NCBI RefSeq assembly: GCF_000317065.1
Contig: NC_019701.1
Span: 868,001 to 932,000, forward strand
DNA length: 64,000 nucleotides
Source: Pseudanabaena sp. PCC 7367
GTDB lineage: Bacteria; Cyanobacteriota; Cyanobacteriia; Pseudanabaenales; Pseudanabaenaceae
Direction of reading: 5' to 3'
Below the pieces are notes generated by a model that worked only from the letters and a program-made list of their open reading frames with translations, made no database searches and was not told the origin of the DNA. How positions within the stretch are numbered: position 1 is the first letter of the stretch; each line of letters opens with the position of its first letter. The translations under genes were made by a program, and so were the position numbers. Below, one piece after another: positions 24,758-34,459 of the stretch.

Positions 24758-27700
24758 GTGGAGACTATGGAGTCTTGTGACTCAACTCAAGCCTTGGCAC
24801 TATTTGCCCAGTCTAACGTTGCTACTTGCAGCCTAGATGCAAGTGCCCTTTCTGCCTTTTATCTGCTGCGACGTGGTTGGTCCTATGTGGTTGTGCTTGA
24901 CCAATCAAATCGACCCCAAGGACTTTTCACTGCCGCTTCAATTTTAGGCTGGCTAGATATGCGCGAGGAGGGCTGGTCAATTTATGCCCATCGCAGTTTA
25001 AGACATTGCGATCTGCTACCCCTGCCTACGATCGCCCATGATACAACGATCGCTACTTTCCTTAAACATATCAATGCTCACCCATCTTATCTGGGCTTGT
25101 GGGCTTTACTTGATGCTGGTAAGCAATACTCAGGCATTATAGAGACATTACCACTGTTGCGGCAACTAGCCACAACTAAATCAGACCCAAACTCATTTAG
25201 TGAACTGCTGCAATTGGTAGCCCAATTCCCCCTGCCAATCATGGTTTGTAATGCCCAGGCCGAAAGTCTGGCCACTAATCAAGCCTGGCGGACAGCGATC
25301 CCCCCTAATTCGTTTAATTATGCGGACTACTTTCCCTCCCAATCCCAATCAGCACAATCAGCACAATCAGTTGGCCTGAATGCCGAACCGCCTCACCATG
25401 CCCATATGGCAGTTAACCAGGCTAGCCACCATCTTGATCAAGCAAATCAAGCAAATCAGGTAAACCCAGACCTAGAAGCCTTTGGTGCTCAAGCCGATCG
25501 CCCAATGGTTAAGAATCTCAGAGTAGCTCTAGATCCTGAGCCGCCGCTTCCTTTTAGCCATCCTAATACCCATACTCATAGTAATGGTGTTAATGGGGCT
25601 GATGAAGGAGCCGCCGAGGGGATCGCCTTATCATTAAATCAGCCTGAACTTTTAGTGCATTCTGGTCATCTAGTTGGCTCTCTGAGTAATTATCATGAGG
25701 GAACCTGGCAGTTCTCGCGGGTTAAATTACCAAATAGCCTACCAGGACTGGAATTAATCATTGCCACTGATATTAGTCAACAGGAGCAATTAGCGGAAAA
25801 ACTAGCCCAACAAAATACCGAGCTAGTTAAGCTGACCAAGCTCAAAGATGAATTCTTAGCTTGCATCAGCCATGAATTAAAAACGCCGCTTACTTCAATT
25901 ATTGGCATTTCTAGCATGTTAGCCAATAAGAATATTGGTGAACTCAGCGATCGCCAAAGCCGTTATTTGAGCATGATTCATCAGAGCGGACGGCATTTGA
26001 TGCAAATCATCGATCGGATGGTGGATCTGGCCAAGGCGGAAACGGGGCAACTGGAACTAAATTTTGAACCAGTGGCGATCGCACAACTATGTGAACACAC
26101 AATCGAACAGACCTATAAACTTCTCACCCAAGAAGCCCTAGAGCGGGGCTTAGATAAAGTCCATTTGCCCACCATCAAGCTTGAGATTGACCTGAACCTG
26201 GAAACGATCGTGGCCGATGGCTATCGCTTACAGCAAATGCTATTGAGTTTACTCTCCAACGCGTTTAAATTTAACCAAGTAGAACCAGAACAGGCCAAGC
26301 TAGGTTTAACGGTTAATCATTGGGATGGGTGGATTGCTTTTACGGTCTGGGATCACGGCATTGGCATTCCCGAAGATAAGCAGCATCTCATTTTCCAGAA
26401 ATTTCAACAACTAGAAAACACCTTGACCAGACAGTTTGAAGGGACTGGCTTGGGGTTAGTCCTGACTCGTACGATCGCGCGGTTGCATGGTGGGGATGTA
26501 ACTTTTGTTTCTAAAGTCAATGAAGGCAGCCAGTTTACAGTTTTGTTGCCGCCGGTGCCCCCCCACCTACTGGAGGAAACCAATTCTAAGATTTCAGTTG
26601 CCACCAATCGATTAGTGCTAATTGTCGATCACGATGCCAATGATATTAAGCAAACGATCGAAGTAATTACCGTCTGGGGTTATCGCGCCGTAGTTGCCAG
26701 ATCGGGCACCGAAGCCCTGGAAAAAGCCAGACGCTTACAGCCCCATTTAATTTTGCTCAATCCCGAATTACCCACGCTTTCTGGTTGGGATGCACTAGCA
26801 TTGCTCAAGCAAGACCCGGCCACCCGCGAGATTAAAACGATCGTTTTGGCTGGTGCTAGTGTGCGTGAGAAAAGACACCATCAAGCTAATGGGTTCCTGC
26901 ATAAACCGCTCCAGACTAGCAGTCTAAATTCTTTTTTATCAGACCAAATAGCTGAACCAGAAGTATTTGTGGTGCTGTGTTTGGGACATAGCCTGGAAGA
27001 CCAGATCGCCGATCAACTCAGGACTGACGGTCATCGTCTGTTGGAAGTGGGCAGCCTAGACCAGGGGGACATCCTGGTTAAAATCTGGCATCCAGATTTA
27101 GTTTTGTTAAATGTCGATCAAGATGAACTAGAAGAATGGCTGGCTCAAATTGATGATAGTTATTTACTGCTCAATCTACCAATTTTGCTGACAGTGCCAC
27201 AGATGGAAAGTATGCGGCTAGGCCAGATGCGGCAGCAATTCCCCGATTTAAGTCTGTTTGGCTTCACTGAAGATTTAGGATATGAATCCAACGGATTGAG
27301 TAGGGCGATCGCCAATGCGGTGGGGCATCTCCATTCACCTACGATTTTAATGGCTGAGCTAGGCAATCCAATTACTACCACTTCTGCGTCCTTACCAGCA
27401 TCCTCATCAACGGCATCGTTGCATCAATATCTACGCCTGGCTGGGTTTCAGATACATTTACTTGATTTGATTGGGAATGATCATCACCGCAGTTTGTCCC
27501 AGCAATTGCAAACGATGGGCATCGATGCATTGCTAGTTTGTATCCAAGATTTAGACAACCTGACTGAGCAACACCACCAAACGATCGAAATTATTGCCCA
27601 GGCTCAGTCCCATCCGCCAATTATTGTGATTGATGGTCGCAGCGATCCATCCGCAGCAATTGCCCACGAGGGCTTAGGGCAGTTAATCAATATGGCGACG

Positions 27701-27772
27701 GCAGTAGTTAATCAAGCGGAGGCGATCGCTAAAATTGTGCCAACATTACAACAATGCTTGCTACATAAATAA
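24758..27772 (+). CDS. CBS-domain hybrid histidine kinase with three Asp-less receiver-like domains
   Basis: It has 1004 residues. The N-terminal ~130 resemble a CBS pair (ATCSLDASALSAFYLLRRGW, VVVLDQSNRPQGLFTAASIL). Residues 150-350 form a variable, Gln/Ser-rich region. The kinase core has HisKA ACISHELKTPLTSIIGIS (His372), N box LLSLLSNAFKFNQ, G1 WDHGIGIPED and G2 FEGTGLGLVLT, so it appears catalytically competent. Three receiver-like domains follow. In the first, the phospho-Asp position is Asn668 (ILLNPELP); in the second it is Asn785 (VLLNVDQ); the third has Cys928 (LLVCIQDL). Pseudo-receivers of this sort occur in the clock kinase CikA. It is divergent from kaiABC. I infer an input or output role in the clock, but it is not CikA itself: no GAF domain. 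Confidence 0.8.
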   Translation: METMESCDSTQALALFAQSNVATCSLDASALSAFYLLRRGWSYVVVLDQSNRPQGLFTAASILGWLDMREEGWSIYAHRSLRHCDLLPLPTIAHDTTIATFLKHINAHPSYLGLWALLDAGKQYSGIIETLPLLRQLATTKSDPNSFSELLQLVAQFPLPIMVCNAQAESLATNQAWRTAIPPNSFNYADYFPSQSQSAQSAQSVGLNAEPPHHAHMAVNQASHHLDQANQANQVNPDLEAFGAQADRPMVKNLRVALDPEPPLPFSHPNTHTHSNGVNGADEGAAEGIALSLNQPELLVHSGHLVGSLSNYHEGTWQFSRVKLPNSLPGLELIIATDISQQEQLAEKLAQQNTELVKLTKLKDEFLACISHELKTPLTSIIGISSMLANKNIGELSDRQSRYLSMIHQSGRHLMQIIDRMVDLAKAETGQLELNFEPVAIAQLCEHTIEQTYKLLTQEALERGLDKVHLPTIKLEIDLNLETIVADGYRLQQMLLSLLSNAFKFNQVEPEQAKLGLTVNHWDGWIAFTVWDHGIGIPEDKQHLIFQKFQQLENTLTRQFEGTGLGLVLTRTIARLHGGDVTFVSKVNEGSQFTVLLPPVPPHLLEETNSKISVATNRLVLIVDHDANDIKQTIEVITVWGYRAVVARSGTEALEKARRLQPHLILLNPELPTLSGWDALALLKQDPATREIKTIVLAGASVREKRHHQANGFLHKPLQTSSLNSFLSDQIAEPEVFVVLCLGHSLEDQIADQLRTDGHRLLEVGSLDQGDILVKIWHPDLVLLNVDQDELEEWLAQIDDSYLLLNLPILLTVPQMESMRLGQMRQQFPDLSLFGFTEDLGYESNGLSRAIANAVGHLHSPTILMAELGNPITTTSASLPASSSTASLHQYLRLAGFQIHLLDLIGNDHHRSLSQQLQTMGIDALLVCIQDLDNLTEQHHQTIEIIAQAQSHPPIIVIDGRSDPSAAIAHEGLGQLINMATAVVNQAEAIAKIVPTLQQCLLHK

Positions 27773-27851
27773 AATCTCGATTGAGGATGCTTGGTTTAGG
27801 CGCTAGCCTTTAAACTAAACCTAAACATTCGCCTCATCTTCCAGTTTTGAA

Positions 27852-28811
27852 TCAAACCCTAATCAAATTAGGATAAATACTGATCACCTCATCACCAGAA
27901 AGAGTAAATTCAGGGGATTGTGGCTCCCATAGAATCTCCAGTGCATAGAGATCATCAGCGGCGATCGCTCCCAAGCTGGAAAGAGCCTGACTTAGATCAC
28001 CAGTGGATCTAACTGCCCCAACCCGATCGAGAGCTTTATTTTGCGCAGCCACAATCAAAGTAACCACAATATATTCGCTGGGGTCTTCGATCGCATCACC
28101 GGTTAACTCTGGCTGAGACTGTTTGCCATTAATACCATTAAGGCGATTGTTGACATTGGATAGGACTTCCGCATTCAGCTTACTGCGCTCCGCCATCAGC
28201 AGCCCATTAAACTTTTGTTCTGCGGCTGCCATGCCAGTTGTGTACTTCTGGCTATCCACATAAACCCAATATTCAGGATGCCGCATTAATGAAACAGTGG
28301 CTTCTTGCAAAATTGTGGCCAACCCTTGAGGTGTGCTGGTATCAGAATCCATCGCCAATCTGGTCAGGTCCCTTTGCAGTTCTCTGGCAGTTGCTAGCAA
28401 ACCAACCTGAACCTTAGCTACGCCCACCTTATTGCTGTCTGTGCCAAGGCCAAGTGCGCCATCGCCATCACCATCACCAACAAAGCCCCGCAGCGATCGC
28501 ATCACCACGCTGGCAATCGCAATGAATACCAGGATGCCAAACAAACCGCCACCGGAACCACCCAGGAAAAAAGGCAAGAAGAAAAAGCCACTACCACCAG
28601 AAAAGCCACGGCCATAGTAACCACCACCGCCATAGTTGCCGCCTCGACTACGCGGTGCTGAATAGCTACGGGTGGGCATTCTGCGAAAACTACCACCACC
28701 GATCCGGCCACCGCCCCTGGCCGCAAAGGCTGGTGCAGCACTGGCAAATATTAAAACGAATGCTAATCCAATCGCAGCGATCGATCGCCACCAAGTTCTA
28801 AACCTTTTCAT
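27852..28811 (-). CDS. DUF1517 exported/membrane protein
   Basis: It has 319 residues. Signal peptide (MKRFRTWWRSIAAIGLAFVL with cleavage near AFA/ARGG), a Gly/Arg/Tyr-rich low-complexity part (residues 32-80), one hydrophobic segment (GGLFGILVFIAIASVVMRSL) and then the DUF1517 body, with VAKVQVGLLATARELQRDL, MRHPEYWVYVDSQ and YIVVTLIVAAQN. Conserved in cyanobacteria and plastids, where it is thylakoid- or envelope-associated; function unknown. It ends 79 bases from the convergent hybrid kinase. Confidence 0.85.
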   Translation of the reverse strand: MKRFRTWWRSIAAIGLAFVLIFASAAPAFAARGGGRIGGGSFRRMPTRSYSAPRSRGGNYGGGGYYGRGFSGGSGFFFLPFFLGGSGGGLFGILVFIAIASVVMRSLRGFVGDGDGDGALGLGTDSNKVGVAKVQVGLLATARELQRDLTRLAMDSDTSTPQGLATILQEATVSLMRHPEYWVYVDSQKYTTGMAAAEQKFNGLLMAERSKLNAEVLSNVNNRLNGINGKQSQPELTGDAIEDPSEYIVVTLIVAAQNKALDRVGAVRSTGDLSQALSSLGAIAADDLYALEILWEPQSPEFTLSGDEVISIYPNLIRV

Positions 28812-29075
28812 AATTTAAAAATACAATCTGAAAATATAATCTAAAAATGCAATCTGGGAATATATGCCGAAAATTACAGCCCGAAAAATATTTACTTAAC
28901 GCTTAACTCAAAAAACTTGCATGATTTAAGCTAACTAAACTTGCCTGACTAATCTGGTCAATTCTGGACATATAGTTAATTTAGCCTAAACACCCAATCA
29001 GCACAGCTATCAAAAGCAATATTTAATCGTTAGTCAATCGAGTTGACGATCGCCCAAGCCCCAGCTAAAAAAACG
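28812..29075. other. Spacer between DUF3318 and DUF1517 genes
   Basis: 264 bases with no gene. Upstream of the DUF1517 gene, AATATAATCT-like direct repeats occur (about 28815-28850). Confidence 0.3.
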
Positions 29076-29717
29076 TTAGCTAGTTGCACTACTACCATAA
29101 CTACGTCTAGCTCTAGCAGCCTCAGAGCGTAATGATTCCAGGCGCATTTCTAACCTGGTGCGATCGCGGCGTTGATTTGACTCCCTAATCAAAATTTTCA
29201 GCGCACTGCCCAGGCTCTTGTAGGCAGCAGGCATCGCATAGCCATTGCGTAACGCCAGTTTGATTGCTCCTTGATCCGCATCCACCAAATCCTTCACATC
29301 CCGCTTAGTGCTGCCCTTGCGCCAGAGCTGGAACCCAGCCACACCACAAATACCCAGGGCTAATAAAAACAGCAGGCCATTTTGCACCCACAATTCACCA
29401 ACTGCACCACCCAGGCCGATCGCCAAAGCCGCTACCTCCCAGCCGTCTCTGGGAATGGTGTCATTTTGAATCCGAGATACCTCATGCCAGAACAACAAAT
29501 TACGCTGATCCTCAGCCAGACGCTCCCAGCGCAGCATATCAATCAGAACCACCACTTCATCGCCACCGGCCTCTTCGGAACCAATCAGCTTGGGACGGAC
29601 TCCATCGGCAGTGATGACTTTAACCCACGCTTGTAACTCTGGCGGCAGTAAGCCTTCCAAACGCCTTGCCTCAGTTTTGGCAAATGTATTTTTTAATGCG
29701 TAATTGCGAGTTGGCAT
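29076..29717 (-). CDS. DUF3318 membrane protein
   Basis: It has 213 residues. The cyanobacterial DUF3318 features are present: an N-terminal RRLEGLLPPELQAWVKVITA, the stretch VVVLIDMLRWERLAEDQRNL, FWHEVSRIQNDTIPRDGWEV, two transmembrane helices (about residues 95-135) and a C-terminal half of basic helices (LRNGYAMPAAYKSLGSALKI). The LFWHE phrase followed by residues of a helix recalls a metalloprotease-like H-E pair, but a full HExxH is absent. Unknown function. Confidence 0.8.
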   Translation of the reverse strand: MPTRNYALKNTFAKTEARRLEGLLPPELQAWVKVITADGVRPKLIGSEEAGGDEVVVLIDMLRWERLAEDQRNLLFWHEVSRIQNDTIPRDGWEVAALAIGLGGAVGELWVQNGLLFLLALGICGVAGFQLWRKGSTKRDVKDLVDADQGAIKLALRNGYAMPAAYKSLGSALKILIRESNQRRDRTRLEMRLESLRSEAARARRSYGSSATS

Positions 29718-30261
29718 GACCTTACAGTAAAGCGATTTAAATTACTTAATCTAATACTATATATGGTCACCCCTATTAGTCGAGGGAATTCAGCAAAAAG
29801 TAAAGCATTAAGTCAAAACCAAGTGGTAATTGCTTAGCCCCCATTCAAACTAAGCCAAACTATAAGCCAGGGCATCCAAACCAGTTGATTCATTACTCCA
29901 TCTTGATCACAGGCAGGCCATTTACCATTCTAGCTTTCTAGTTTGTACTCGATTAGTTCTTAAATAAATTAGCTAAATTAGCTGACCATCAAGATCGAAG
30001 TTGGCGATCGCCGCCGAAAATTCGCCAAACCTGACCTCAGCCAAGTAAAATACATAGCATTAGAACTACAAAAAATAACCTTGCGAGGGATTTTAAGTTA
30101 AATTCATAACCTTGCAAGATAGAAATGTTAGTTTACAATAATTAAACAAATAAACGTAAACGCCAACCTCGTTGCCCACTAATGGGCATAAAAGCGACTA
30201 GGCGATCGAACTGTTAATATAAAGAATCATAAAGATTTGTAGATAGAGGGAAGCAACTCAA
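29718..30261. promoter_or_regulatory. psbB upstream region
   Basis: 544 bases without an ORF. It holds the promoter and leader of psbB. A direct repeat, ATAACCTTGCGAGGG / ATAACCTTGCAAGAT, stands at about 30078 and 30109. TATAAA-like sequence is near 30218, and AGAGGGAAGC (30246 on) is the ribosome-binding site. Confidence 0.45.
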
Positions 30262-31797
30262 ATGGGATTACCCTGGTATCGAGTGCATACAGTCCTACTC
30301 AATGATCCAGGTAGGCTTATAGCATCACACCTAATGCATACTGCTTTAGTAGCTGGCTGGGCCGGCTCAATGGCGTTATATGAAACCGCAACTTTTGATC
30401 CAAGTGATCCAGTTTTAAACCCAATGTGGCGACAGGGCATGTTTGTTATGCCATTTATGTCTCGCTTGGGTGTGACCCAGTCCTGGGGTGGTTGGAGCAT
30501 CACCGGCGAAACTGTCGCCGATCCAGGTTTCTGGACTTTCGAAGGCATTGCCGTAGCTCATATTGTTCTGTCTGGACTCCTGTTCCTGGCTGCCTGCTGG
30601 CACTGGGTTAACTGGGATCTAGAACTGTTTAGAGATCCTCGTACTGGCGAACCAGCCTTGGATCTACCAAAAATGTTTGGCATTCATTTATTCTTGTCTG
30701 GCGTTCTTTGCTTCGGCTTTGGCGCATTCCACCTCACCGGTCTATTTGGCCCTGGGATGTGGGTTTCTGATCCCTATGGCGTTACTGGCCATGTCCAAGC
30801 AGTAGCACCAGAATGGGGACCCGATGGCTTTAATCCATTTAATGCCGGTGGTGTGGTAGCGCACCATATTGCCGCCGGGATTGTCGGGATTATCGCTGGC
30901 CTGTTCCACCTGACCGTGCGCCCACCAGAACGCCTCTATAAGGCACTGAGAATGGGTAATATCGAGACGGTACTATCTAGTAGTATTGCTGCAGTCTTCT
31001 TTGCTGCCTTTGTGGTAGCAGGTACTATGTGGTATGGCGCGGCAACTACGCCGATCGAATTGTTTGGGCCAACCCGCTATCAATGGGATGGTGGTTATTT
31101 CCAACAAGAAATCGAATCTAGGGTCCAAGCTGGCATTAACGATGGACTCAGCCGCGAAGAAGCCTGGGAAACTATTCCGGATAAATTGGCATTCTATGAT
31201 TACATCGGTAATAGTCCTGCCAAGGGTGGTCTGTTTAGAGGCGGCCCAATGGACAAAGGCGATGGGATCGCTGAATCATGGCTAGGTCACCCAGTTTTCA
31301 TTGACTCCGAAGGCCGTGAACTAAGCGTGCAGCGGATGCCTAACTTCTTTGAAACTTTCCCCGTAATTCTCAAGGACAGCGAAGGTATTATCCGCGCTGA
31401 TATTCCATTCCGGCGGGCAGAATCGAAGTATAGTTTTGAGCAAGTTGGTGTAACTGCTACCGTATATGGCGGTGCATTGGGCGGCCAAACCTTCTCCGAT
31501 GCTCCAACCGTCAAGAAGTTGGCACGTCAAGCTCAGTTGGGTGAAATCTTCGAGTTCGATCAAGAAACTCTAGAGTCTGACGGTGTGTTCCGTACCAGTC
31601 CGCGTGGTTGGTTTACCTTTGGTCATGCCTGTTTTGCCTTGTTCTTCTTCTTTGGCCATATCTGGCATGGTTCTCGGACCTTGTTCCGTGATGTGTTTGC
31701 TGGGATTGACCCTGAACTGGATGAAGATCAAGTTGAATGGGGTGCATTCCAGAAAGTTGGTGACAAGTCTACCCGTCAAAAACCAGTTGAGGCATAG
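30262..31797 (+). CDS. psbB: Photosystem II CP47 chlorophyll-binding core antenna protein
   Basis: It has 511 residues, the usual length. [20 protein letters not shown] is the near-universal start. Six transmembrane helices carry the paired His residues for chlorophyll (for example [55 protein letters not shown] and [20 protein letters not shown]), with the large lumenal loop in between. The C-terminus ([20 protein letters not shown]) is normal. It is inserted in the thylakoid membrane. psbT starts three bases after its stop. Confidence 0.99.
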   Translation: MGLPWYRVHTVLLNDPGRLIASHLMHTALVAGWAGSMALYETATFDPSDPVLNPMWRQGMFVMPFMSRLGVTQSWGGWSITGETVADPGFWTFEGIAVAHIVLSGLLFLAACWHWVNWDLELFRDPRTGEPALDLPKMFGIHLFLSGVLCFGFGAFHLTGLFGPGMWVSDPYGVTGHVQAVAPEWGPDGFNPFNAGGVVAHHIAAGIVGIIAGLFHLTVRPPERLYKALRMGNIETVLSSSIAAVFFAAFVVAGTMWYGAATTPIELFGPTRYQWDGGYFQQEIESRVQAGINDGLSREEAWETIPDKLAFYDYIGNSPAKGGLFRGGPMDKGDGIAESWLGHPVFIDSEGRELSVQRMPNFFETFPVILKDSEGIIRADIPFRRAESKYSFEQVGVTATVYGGALGGQTFSDAPTVKKLARQAQLGEIFEFDQETLESDGVFRTSPRGWFTFGHACFALFFFFGHIWHGSRTLFRDVFAGIDPELDEDQVEWGAFQKVGDKSTRQKPVEA

Positions 31798-31800
31798 ATT

Positions 31801-31911
31801 ATGGAAACGATCACGTATGTGTTAATTTTCGCTGGCATCATTGGTCTCTTCTTCTTTGCAATCTTCTTTAGGGAACCACCTAAAATTGTTTCTAAAGACG
31901 ACAAGAAGTAA
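31801..31911 (+). CDS. psbT: Photosystem II reaction-centre protein T
   Basis: A 36-residue protein too short for usual ORF listing: METITYVLIFAGIIGLFFFA, then IFFREPPKIV and a lysine-rich end. One transmembrane helix, then the family's FREPP motif on the stromal side. It stabilises the PSII dimer near D1. It starts 3 bases after psbB, as in most cyanobacteria, and is followed by a hairpin. The acidic-basic tail KDDKK is slightly longer than in the 31-residue form. Confidence 0.95.
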   Translation: METITYVLIFAGIIGLFFFAIFFREPPKIVSKDDKK

Positions 31912-31948
31912 GCTGACTAGTTGCTAATTACTGCATCTAAGCTAATGG

Positions 31949-31978
31949 CTCCCGTGGCGATCGATTTTGCTGCGGGAG
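31949..31978 (+). terminator. Terminator-like hairpin after psbBT
   Basis: CTCCCGTGGC (31949-31958) pairs with GCTGCGGGAG (31969-31978), ten pairs including two G-U, with a ten-base loop. It is followed by TTAATTATTTGG rather than a pure T run. It lies 37 bases after psbT. Confidence 0.65.
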
Positions 31979-32326
31979 TTAATTATTTGGCTTTAATTTG
32001 TAGATATTTTGCCAGATCACCTGTAAATCATTGGTGTAAGTCATTGGTTTAAAACGTTTGCACAGGCTGATTCCTCTGCCTAAATTTAGGTTTGAGCAAG
32101 TTAATCTGGCTTTCATCTAGCTATTTGCAACTAGATCTTTGTGATTCCACTTCAGGTCTAAGTCGCTCTAATTAAGTTACCCAGGAACCTTTTACAGCCA
32201 TTTCTTTGAAGAATGTAAAACCTGGGCGAATTCAGGCTATTATTTATTTTTATGTTTATGCCCTAGTCGATCGGGTTGAGCCAACTAATCATTAGCGTTG
32301 AATGCTAGCAAGATTTGCTTTTGAGC
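31979..32326. other. Spacer before the response regulator/kinase gene
   Basis: About 350 bases with no gene. It holds the promoter of 32327-33433; I see no clear regulatory element. Confidence 0.3.
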
Positions 32327-33433
32327 ATGGTTAAAGTACTGGTAATTGAAGACATGGAATCGCTCCGTGAGGAAATCATGGAGACGCTTGCCTGTGAAGA
32401 CTTTGAGGTGATTGGTGCGGATAATGGCACATTAGGTGTAGAACTAGCCCGTGAACATTTGCCAGATTTGATTGTCTGTGATGTAATGATGCCTGGGCTC
32501 GATGGGTTTGACACTCTTAAAGCTATACGCCAGGAAGATCTTACGGCGGTAATCCCTTTTATCTTTTTAACGGCCAAATCAGACAAGGGCGATCTGCGTC
32601 AAGGCATGGAGCTTGGTGCTGATGACTACATTACTAAGCCCTTCGCCACCGCAGAATTGCTTTCGGCAATTAATACCAGGTTGGCTAAGCAAGCGGTTAT
32701 TAATACCAAGGCAAAGACCGAGCTTGATGCGCTGCGAAATAGCATTTCTATGTCATTGCCCCATGAATTGCGTACCCCCTTAAATGGCATTATGGGTTTC
32801 TCGGAAATGTTGCTGGAAGCACTGAATTCAGAGCAGCAGCCTGATTTAATCATGATTGTCCAAAACATTAAGGATTCTGCCCAGCTACTATATCGTGTGA
32901 TCCAAAATTTCCTACTCTATGCTGAACTAGAATTAGCCGCTACAAATGGGAATGATGGCATAGAACAGGAGCAAGCGATCGCCGCCACCTATGGAACTGA
33001 CGTAATTTTAGAAATAGCTGGTAAAAAAGCAGCAGAATATGGCCGTAATTCTGATTTAAGGCTGCAAATAAATGAAGCACCTCTTATGATGCCGCCAGCT
33101 AAATTGAGCAAGATTGTCGAAGAGTTGGTTGATAATGCACTGAAATATTCTGAGACTGGCAGCCCAATCGAGGTTCTGGGCGAAACAAAGGATGGTTTCT
33201 ACTGGCTAGAGATTAGCGATCGTGGTCGAGGAATGACCGTGGCGCAAATTCAACAGGTAGGTGCATATATGCAATTTGAGCGCAAGCTTTATGAACAACA
33301 GGGTTCCGGTTTGGGCTTGGCGATTGCTCGGCGGCTAAGTGAGCTATATGGCGGCAGCTTAACCCTCAACAGTACCCCTGATCAAAAAACTACGGTGCAA
33401 GTTAAATTACCGCTATTTGTGGATAAAGATTAG
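32327..33433 (+). CDS. Response regulator-histidine kinase fusion (receiver first)
   Basis: It has 368 residues from ATG 32327 (MVKVLVIEDMESL); a TTG-type start 12 bases upstream is less likely. An N-terminal receiver has a complete set of residues: the acidic EDM pair, the phospho-Asp in LIVCDVMMPGLDG, Thr in IFLTAKSD and Lys in ITKPFATAELL. The kinase part follows with SLPHELRTPLNGIMGFSEML, N box VEELVDNALKYSE, G1 EISDRGRGMT and G2 GSGLGLAIAR. Receiver-first kinases are frequent in cyanobacteria and typically are driven by another kinase. Cytoplasmic. Partner unknown. Confidence 0.9.
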   Translation: MVKVLVIEDMESLREEIMETLACEDFEVIGADNGTLGVELAREHLPDLIVCDVMMPGLDGFDTLKAIRQEDLTAVIPFIFLTAKSDKGDLRQGMELGADDYITKPFATAELLSAINTRLAKQAVINTKAKTELDALRNSISMSLPHELRTPLNGIMGFSEMLLEALNSEQQPDLIMIVQNIKDSAQLLYRVIQNFLLYAELELAATNGNDGIEQEQAIAATYGTDVILEIAGKKAAEYGRNSDLRLQINEAPLMMPPAKLSKIVEELVDNALKYSETGSPIEVLGETKDGFYWLEISDRGRGMTVAQIQQVGAYMQFERKLYEQQGSGLGLAIARRLSELYGGSLTLNSTPDQKTTVQVKLPLFVDKD

Positions 33434-33542
33434 TTGAATCAAAAGTTAGCTAATAGCAAATATCAAATCACTTAAGAGCTATGATCATTTCAGCGCCATA
33501 GCCTTTGCCAGTCAATGATTTAAACCATTAATGATATATAGA

Positions 33543-34292
33543 TTAAGGTGAAGCAGGACAGGGGTTCCTCGCCGCAAACTTTTGCCAGACCGTGGTTGCC
33601 TCATGCATACTAGTAAAACTGCCATTGCCAAGGATCAGATGGTCTAATAAAGGCATTCCCAGTACGGCCCCTGCCTCTAATAATTGCCCGGTGAGTTGAA
33701 TATCTTCGGCACTGGGCTCGGTGTTGCCGGAAGGATGATTATGAGCCACGATCAGCTTAACTGCACCACCTTTTAATGCCGCTTTGAAAATATCGCGGGG
33801 ATGAGCTAGAGTCTCAGTGGCAGTGCCGATCGTCAAGACTTGTTTGGTAATAATCCGATTCCGACCATCCAGCATTAAAATTGCCAGCTTTTCTTGCTCC
33901 TGCCACATTAATTCTTGACTGAGTGCCGCCGCTGCGATCGAAGGATCGGTGATTTCAGCGCGTTCCGGTGGTTTGGCAAAAAAAGCCCGATTACCCAATT
34001 CGATCGCCGCCAAAATTGCGGTTGCCTTAGCAGGGCCAACGCCTGGGATCGCCATTAATTCCTGAACCGTAACTGCTTGTAAGCTGGCAACCGGATCATC
34101 ATAGCCCGCACCGATCGTTTGCAGGATCAATTGCCCTAAACCCACTGCCGAGAGTTTTCCTGCACCTTGCCCTGTGCCTAGCAAGATCGCTAACAATTCC
34201 GCACTGGCAAGCTGCTTCACGCCATGATTGAGCAAGCGCTCCCTGGGGCGTTCACTTTCACTCATATCGGCGATCCGCAATGAGTAGGTCAT
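33543..34292 (-). CDS. radC: RadC-family JAB-domain protein
   Basis: It has 249 residues. N-terminal helix-hairpin-helix-like part ([20 protein letters not shown]), then the JAB/MPN metallo-domain with the Zn motif [14 protein letters not shown] (HxH-x(7)-S-x2-D) and the upstream Glu (LMWQEQEKL). The [20 protein letters not shown] opening is typical. RadC was historically linked to DNA repair, but its true activity is uncertain. Single gene on the minus strand. Confidence 0.93.
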   Translation of the reverse strand: MTYSLRIADMSESERPRERLLNHGVKQLASAELLAILLGTGQGAGKLSAVGLGQLILQTIGAGYDDPVASLQAVTVQELMAIPGVGPAKATAILAAIELGNRAFFAKPPERAEITDPSIAAAALSQELMWQEQEKLAILMLDGRNRIITKQVLTIGTATETLAHPRDIFKAALKGGAVKLIVAHNHPSGNTEPSAEDIQLTGQLLEAGAVLGMPLLDHLILGNGSFTSMHEATTVWQKFAARNPCPASP

Positions 34293-34459
34293 AGCAAAGC
34301 AAATAAATTATATCTACTTCGTTAATATATCATACAAATAATATTTAAAATCGGTTTTCTAGGATTATCAATGGGTTTAACTCATTAAATATTAAGATGA
34401 GCTGTCATTGTGGTGATGGCGATCGAACTAGTTCAGCGTAGTTTTAACTAATTCAGTGA

